NCBI GenBank assembly: GCA_022410635.1
Contig: JAJVDF010000164.1
Span: 1,430,189-1,494,188 of the forward strand
DNA length: 64,000 bases
Origin: Tretioscincus oriximinensis
Taxonomy: Eukaryota; Chordata; Lepidosauria; Squamata; Gymnophthalmidae
Direction of reading: 5' to 3'
Shown here: in pieces, positions 58,998-64,000 of the stretch
How the letters are laid out: each line of letters opens with the position of its first letter
Position numbering within the stretch: the first letter of the stretch is position 1
Notes under the pieces: model-generated
Databases searched by the model: none
Seen by the model: only the letters and a program-made list of their open reading frames with translations
Told to the model about the DNA's origin: nothing
Program-made: the position numbers and the translations under genes

Positions 58998-59282
58998 CAT
59001 AAGACCATAAGAGGAGCCCTGCTGGATCGGGTTTGAATCCATGTAGTCCAACATTCTGTCTCTAACAGAGGCCAACCAATTGCACCTGGGTAGTCTGAAA
59101 CAGAAGAAGGCAATTGCTTCACCTGTTCTTGAAGCCCTGCTGATGGTATTGCAGAAATACTGCCTATTGTGCTATCTCAGAGACTGTATCAAGACATCCA
59201 TCCTAGTAGTTGTTTATACTACTAGGTCCATGAACTTATCTAATCTTCTCTTAAAGCTATGCAGGCTGCTATCCTGAGCAGA
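58998..59282 (-). mobile_element. CR1-type LINE 3' end, decayed
   Basis: The - strand runs through the CR1 C-terminal remnant (AGCTTTAAGAGAAGATTAG, CAAACATGG-like), GGATGGATGTCTTGATACAG, CCAGGTGCAATTGG, GGACTACATGG, and ends GGCTCCTCTTATGGTCTTAT, the octamer terminus. More diverged than 40004-40740. Confidence 0.7.
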
Positions 59283-61054
59283 TCCATGAAACCAACTATT
59301 TCTTGGGCAACCCATTCATCTTCATGACCCCTTGCTTGCTCACTTTGCCAGCTGCTGGGCCGTCCAAGTGGCAGAAAGAAAGGCACCCCCATCTGGTGCA
59401 AAATATATGAACAGAATTTAAGATAGATCACTTAGTATCCCTGATATCCCAATTATGGTATCCCATAAATTATATTAATGATTGTGGTGTTGCTGTTCTG
59501 TACTTGTCTGCAGATGTGTTCTCTCTGTATGGTCTCTAAGGATGAAGACATCACATTAAATATTTGCAAGCCAATCGCTTTCCTCTGAAACTGAACCATG
59601 GTTCAGTTAGGTAGGACCTAACAAGATGAAGATGATAAGAGCAATAAGCAACTCCAGCCTGATCAAGTCTCAGTCTAGCATCTCTTGACAGGTTTTATGG
59701 GTCTGGAGTTGCCCTTTAAAAATATGGAGAACCACTTAAACCAGGACAGTGGAGCTCTTTCATAGAAATCAGCTCTTCCCTATTAAAGCTGTTGTTGAAA
59801 AGAGAATATGTATTCAGAATGTGTTTTTTTAAAACTCCCTTTCGGAAAAGAAACACTTATTTCAAAAATGGATTGCCAACATTTTATACTAGACACAATT
59901 TTAATTGCTCATTGTGCAGTGGGACTGGGCATTAGTTGTTTGGAGCAATTTTGCCATACTACGTCTCAAAGTACAGACAATTTTTGCAAGTATACTGCCA
60001 TTAGAGCAATAAATGCTTTCACTGCCTCTAAGTCTGTAAATCCCTAAACATCACAAAAAGCTATATGAGTTTCTTCTGCAAGAGATTAGAGATGGGACTT
60101 TTGTGGGTCACAACTGGGAACACTAAGGAAAGGTTTTCTACCATTATCACTCCCCGCCTCTTTCCTCTTTAATGAAAGCTGTATTTGAGAAATGGACATG
60201 GGAGAAGGAAAAGGAAAGATGGAGTAAAAATGAAATTGTTTTTAGTACAAAAACACATTTCTCTTCCTTTTGGTAAAATTTAATTCAGAAGCACCAGTCT
60301 AATTATAGTTTAAAAATTATTTCCAGAAACTTAATAATTATTTTCAGAAATGAGTTTTGGGGTAAATTGTCATTTGCAGGCATGAAGCAACAATGAAATA
60401 GCTATGAAAAAAATTGGCATTCAGTTTCCAGGATTCCTGATCCCTGGTCATACTGGCTACCGTGGTGGAAATAAAAGCGAACTCCTGCAGTGAAGTAGGT
60501 ATATGCAATGCCAACCGCACATAGACAAGACACATCATATTTCATAGTGCTGCTCTGTTTTTTCATTAATATGATAGTGCCATAGTTTTTGTGTACTCAT
60601 AATGGAGAGGTTGTTGTTCACACATCTCTGGTCCCTGCAGTCAGTTTTAAAACTAGCAATGAGGAGAGTAGTTTGAAGAGCACTGAGTGCTTTCTACACT
60701 TTGCTTCTGAAGTATCATTATGGTGCTTATGGAAAAGGGGAGAGAGTGGCATCCATGTGGAAATCACATTATTCCTTTATGTGGAACACTAACTGAGGAG
60801 TTGGTTCCTAGGTGTATAATTCTATGATTGCATCTACATGTCACCACAGTGAAGCAAAAGAGCTCAGAAGAACTGTGAAGACTTTTTATATAATGTCAAA
60901 GGACTCATATGTAGAAAAAGTGATATCCCTCCCCCACCCCCACATGGTCCAATTCCATGGGCATTCCATTGTATTGAGTTACGTCATGTCAGATGAGATG
61001 TGTTGGACACAGCTGCTTTATCCTGCTTTGGCACTTAAACCAAGAGTCAGATTG
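59283..61054. other. Unassigned sequence between two CR1 pieces
   Basis: About 1.8 kb with no RT-like frame on either strand. It is similar in length to the CR1 region that would separate RT start from 3' UTR but does not translate to it. Confidence 0.35.
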
Positions 61055-61057
61055 TCT

Positions 61058-61317
61058 TGGCCAGAGATAACCCAAAGATTAATTATTTTGGTTAGAAGTT
61101 CAACAATTTCACATTTGAGTTCTTTAAGAATTTTTGGGTGAATACCGTCTGGCCCAGGGGATTTATTAATGTTCAGCTTATTAAGGGTAGCAAGGACCTC
61201 CTCCCTTGTTATATCTATCCAGTTTAATTCCTCTGATGTTCTTCCTGAGAAGACTAAATCTGTTGCGGGTAAATACCCTCTGTCTTCTTTAGTGAAAACT
61301 GAAGCAAAAAAAATCAT
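61058..61317 (-). pseudogene. CR1 reverse-transcriptase N-terminal block
   Basis: Starts FASVFTKEDRGYLP and contains LNKLNINKSPGPDGIHPKIL (SPGPDG at about residues 53-58), the first conserved block of CR1 RT. After IINLWVISGQ the homology stops. Palm motifs A (with its aspartate) and YADD are therefore missing. Confidence 0.8.
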
Positions 61318-61744
61318 TTAACCTTTCTGCAATCCCCATGTCCTCCTTGATTATGCCCTTTTGTCCACTGCTATCTAGTGGTCCGACTGCTTTCCTGGTA
61401 TGATTCTTATTTCTGAAGTATTTGAAAAAGTTCTTATTATTTCTGTTAATATTATTTGCAATGTGCTCCTCAAAGTTTTTCTTTTCCTTCATGACTACCA
61501 CCTTACATTTGGTTTGCCACAGTTTGTGCCCCCTTCTATTCTCCTCACTAGGATAAACCTTCCACTTTTTAAATGAGTTTCTCTTCATTCTAATGACTTC
61601 CCTTACTGCAGAGGTAAGCCATATGGGTATCTTCTTGGACTTAGCAGAACACCTTCTTCTCTTGGGAATGCATTTTGTTTGAGCTTCCAACATCGTATTT
61701 ACAAACAATTTCCATGCTTTTTGAAGGGACTGGACTTTTCTCAC
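61289..61744 (-). pseudogene. CR1 linker between endonuclease and RT, 151 codons open
   Basis: A basic, Lys/Arg-rich, probably helical stretch with KIPIWLTSAVREVIRMKRNS, then KNFEEHIANNINRNNKNFFK and YFRNKNHTRKAVGPL. This matches the CR1 linker pattern (PWL..EI...R.K...K.W..G......Y......R...R.AK..YE...A...K.N.K.F..Y...K). It remains open throughout, ending in a frameshift before the RT block at 61317. Confidence 0.75.
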
Positions 61745-61752
61745 TTTCCCTT

Positions 61753-62490
61753 TTAATTTTCTACCATTTTCCTCATTTTGGGAAAATTTCCTCTATGAAA
61801 GTTGAAAGTTTCCGTGTTAGAACTGCTTGACAATTTCCTGTCCACATTCAGGTTGAAAGTTATCGTATTGTGGTCACTGTTTCCTATGGGATCAGTTACA
61901 GTCACATCTTGTATCAGGTCCTGTTCATTACTTAGAACTAAATCCAGGATTCCCTTGCCCCTGGTTGGTTCTAAAACCACCTGCTCTAGAAAGCAATAAG
62001 TTTGCATGTCTAAGAATTTTATTTCTTTTTCATGAATTTAACATGAGTTTGCCCAATCAATGTGTGGATAGTTGAAGTCTCCCATTATTACTACCCTTCC
62101 CTTTTTGGAAGCTTCAATGACCTTATGTTGCAAATGAGTATCTCTTTCAGGTGTTTGGTTAGGATGCCGGTAGCATACTCCCAATAATAGACTTGATAAT
62201 CTTCTGTTGATGCGTCTGTTTTACCTGGAAATTCAAGTTCATAGGATTCAATCACTTTAACATACAAGGCTACACCACCACCAGGTCTCCCTTTCCTATC
62301 TATTCTGTATAGTTTGTAACTGGGAATACTGTATCCCATTGGTTTTCTTCTGTCCACCAGGTTTCAGTTATGCCAATAATATTGACATTATTGTTGTTCA
62401 CTAAGCATTCCAACTCCCCTATTTTTGTTCAGAGGCTTCTTGCATTTGCATACAGGCATTTATATGGATTTCTATTGGGAGCTTTCATAT
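61753..62490 (-). pseudogene. CR1 APE-type endonuclease domain, frameshifted
   Basis: In intact CR1 this domain nicks target DNA to prime reverse transcription. Seen here: the N-terminal NARSL, the E of ITETWW (metal-binding glutamate of the family), GRPGGGVALYVK, the D and N of GDFNYPHIDW, and the catalytic D-H of GNSDHNTITF (residues 44-46 of the open frame starting at 62007). The catalytic residues are therefore all still readable, but they lie in different frames, with a stop after the NSC following GDFNYPHIDWA. Inactive remnant. Confidence 0.8.
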
Positions 62491-62500
62491 AAGAAAATTT

Positions 62501-64000
62501 ATTATGTAGTATGAAAAGATTGTGATATTATGAATTCAATAAATACATATTTATATTTAATAAATTTCCTGTGTCAAATTATGTAATTCATTGACCTTCC
62601 AAGATTGCATAGCTTTAAAGAATCTGATATATGATATTCAGATGCAAAATGGAACAATCAAATCCAATCCCTACTTGCTTAATAACCCTCATTTACTCTT
62701 GCTGGCATAATCTTGGAGTGCCTTCTGCATATTGTAAACATTTTATATCACCTGAATTATACATTACCACAGCCACAGGATACATTTTGGAGCACAATAG
62801 GAGCAGAGTGAGCATAGTTCTGCGGATTCCCACAGGAGTCCACCAAGAGTTAAATTCAATGTGTAGCCATCAGGATCCACCATTTATGCTCTCTATAGAT
62901 TCTATGAAACTTGCTACTGAAATAATGAATTTATGATATGAAGTGATTCCCTTTAACCCCTCCATTTTCAAGGCGAGATTGAGTATAACACATCTGAGTT
63001 ATGTTATTGTTGTTGTTCCATCAGTATTCATCCGTGTCCAAATGTCTGAGTCTTCCTTATTTAAGTGCTTGTATCATTCATTTATTTCATCATTCAGTGT
63101 GTTGGAAAGCTTATCTGATCCATCCACCTCTTTGCTAGATTGCTTGAGCTGCAAAAACTCCACGAGTGAATGCTGCGATAATGTGGATGATGTTGTACAA
63201 AATCTCTGTGAAGACTGAGAAGTCGTAATGTCCTCTCTTTAAAATTAAAGATTAGTTCTTTAATTTTTAAAAGGGAAAGAGAAGAATGGCTCGGCAAATA
63301 ATTCAATTGATTAGTCTAATTTATTGTACATGTGAACTGGGGAAATAACAGCAAAATTGACTGAGGTGAAAGAAGAAGTTAATCGGTTCTCTCCACCACC
63401 ATTCCCCAGTTGGCTTGGAAAGCATTTCTAGCTTAATTGTGGATTCGAGTTCCCTAAGTTTGCTTTTGAATGCACCCTCCCCATCTAATCTCAGTTCATT
63501 TCCCCCTCCAATCTTATTGCTGCCATTACTGTTTCCACTACAAAGAGAGTTTATACTATGTTACTTGCCATTCAAGTTGCTTGCTATAAAAATAAAATAC
63601 AAAACAAAAGAAGTTAAATGGGAATAAATAAGCATATGAAAGTACTGTATGCATACATGTGATATGTATGACCATAGGTGTTAGTGAATTCTAACCAGAG
63701 ATCATTATACAGATCTATGCAAAGTTGATATCAAATCAGTAGTGTTTTAATATGTAGAAACTGAAGCAGGTTCTTAGTCCACTTGGGCTATGTGTTTAGC
63801 TTTCCAATGCTGAAGTATCACTGATGCAAGAGCACAGAGAATCTGGTTCATTTTTTTCCAGCCAACTGTCAGTTTCCATCATCTAGGCATATAATTCAAA
63901 AAATAAGGCCAGCTGAAACTCTTAAGAATAGATTCCATGCAAAATAAATAAATAAATAAATGCTGAACATTCTAATTTTAGCGACATTCCAAAATAGACA
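62501..64000. other. Unique AT-rich sequence to the window end
   Basis: No supported feature. A 91-codon + frame (62943-63215) ends with a Ser/Cys/Asp-rich part and is preceded near 63020 by a T-rich stretch ending in CAG, faintly acceptor-like, but there is no donor and no domain. AAATA repeats at 63939-63961. Confidence 0.35.

Larger units (their letters stand above)
61055..62500 (-). mobile_element. CR1-type LINE: endonuclease, linker and RT start
   Basis: On the - strand, in order: CLYANARSL and ITETWW (62354-62447), GRPGGGVALYVK (near 62255-62290), GDFNYPHIDW (62053-62083), GNSDHNTITF (about 61860-61885), a ~150-codon basic linker, and FASVFT..NKSPGPDGIHP..LKEL (61110-61310). This covers the whole APE-type endonuclease and the first RT block of CR1 ORF2. 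There are at least three frameshifts and one in-frame stop. Homology ends after WVISGQ near 61055. Confidence 0.85.

Noticed and set aside
62943..63218. Possible exon with a Ser/Cys/Asp-rich end
   Set aside because: An acceptor-like CAG precedes part of it, but no donor and no domain. Not strong enough to call.
1..64000. Endogenous retrovirus or LTR retrotransposon
   Set aside because: No paired LTRs, primer-binding site, protease or integrase-like frame was seen. All RT sequence is of the CR1/L2 non-LTR type.
1..64000. CRISPR arrays, operons, prokaryotic promoters or riboswitches
   Set aside because: Repeat content and low coding density show vertebrate nuclear DNA. No regularly spaced repeats were seen.

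Overview
The window is AT-rich vertebrate nuclear DNA, most likely from a squamate reptile. The evidence for this is the repeat content: CR1 3' ends with a TTCTTATG-type octamer tail, L2 3' ends that stop in AAAT microsatellites, a tRNA-headed SINE whose tail is a TTC tract, one SINE resembling the Sauria/BovB-mobilised type, and many short non-autonomous DNA transposons. The species cannot be named from this. I found no gene that I can support. There is no intact coding exon series, no cellular RNA gene, no CRISPR, and no LTR retrovirus. The window is best read as a gene desert or a long intron. The only recognisable protein-coding sequence is decayed reverse-transcriptase/endonuclease from non-LTR retrotransposons.

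Layout. 0-1.3 kb: SINE fragments, including an inverted pair, and the end of a MITE. 3.3-6.2 kb: a broken L2 element on the + strand, split by a SINE and by a ~205 bp hAT-type MITE with 8-bp target duplications. 10.7-11.1 kb: an L2/Rex-like LINE 3' end on the - strand. 12.4-13.6 kb: a - strand SINE interrupted by a 555 bp element made of four consecutive hairpins, followed by a + strand CR1 3' end. 15.3-15.95 kb: a BovB-type SINE and an unnamed repeat. 18.3-19.6 kb: a ~1.18 kb element whose interior alternates one module in direct and inverted orientation, inserted in a second copy of that unnamed repeat. 22.0-23.3 kb: the best L2 copy (RT domain to tail), with a second L2 tail nested in it. 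27.3-37.7 kb: scattered CR1, L2, SINE and MITE pieces. 40.0-40.7 kb: a - strand CR1 3' end with the longest open fragment of the window (161 codons). 43.2-50.7 kb: SINE tails, MITEs and a 140 bp uninterrupted pyrimidine tract. 50.9-53.0 kb: unique sequence with higher GC, including a possible conserved non-coding element and a possible 5' exon or regulatory region. 53.4-55.3 kb: two MITEs. 59.0-62.5 kb: CR1 pieces (3' end, then EN-linker-RT) on the - strand.

How the parts relate: L2 and CR1 LINEs would have supplied their own endonuclease/RT. The SINEs and MITEs are parasites of LINE and transposase machinery respectively. All copies seen here carry stops, frameshifts, truncations or lost catalytic residues, so nothing is expected to be active. 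The most unusual structures are the two palindrome-rich elements at 12.7-13.2 kb and 18.3-19.5 kb, and the unique block at 50.9-53.0 kb, the best place to look for a real host feature.
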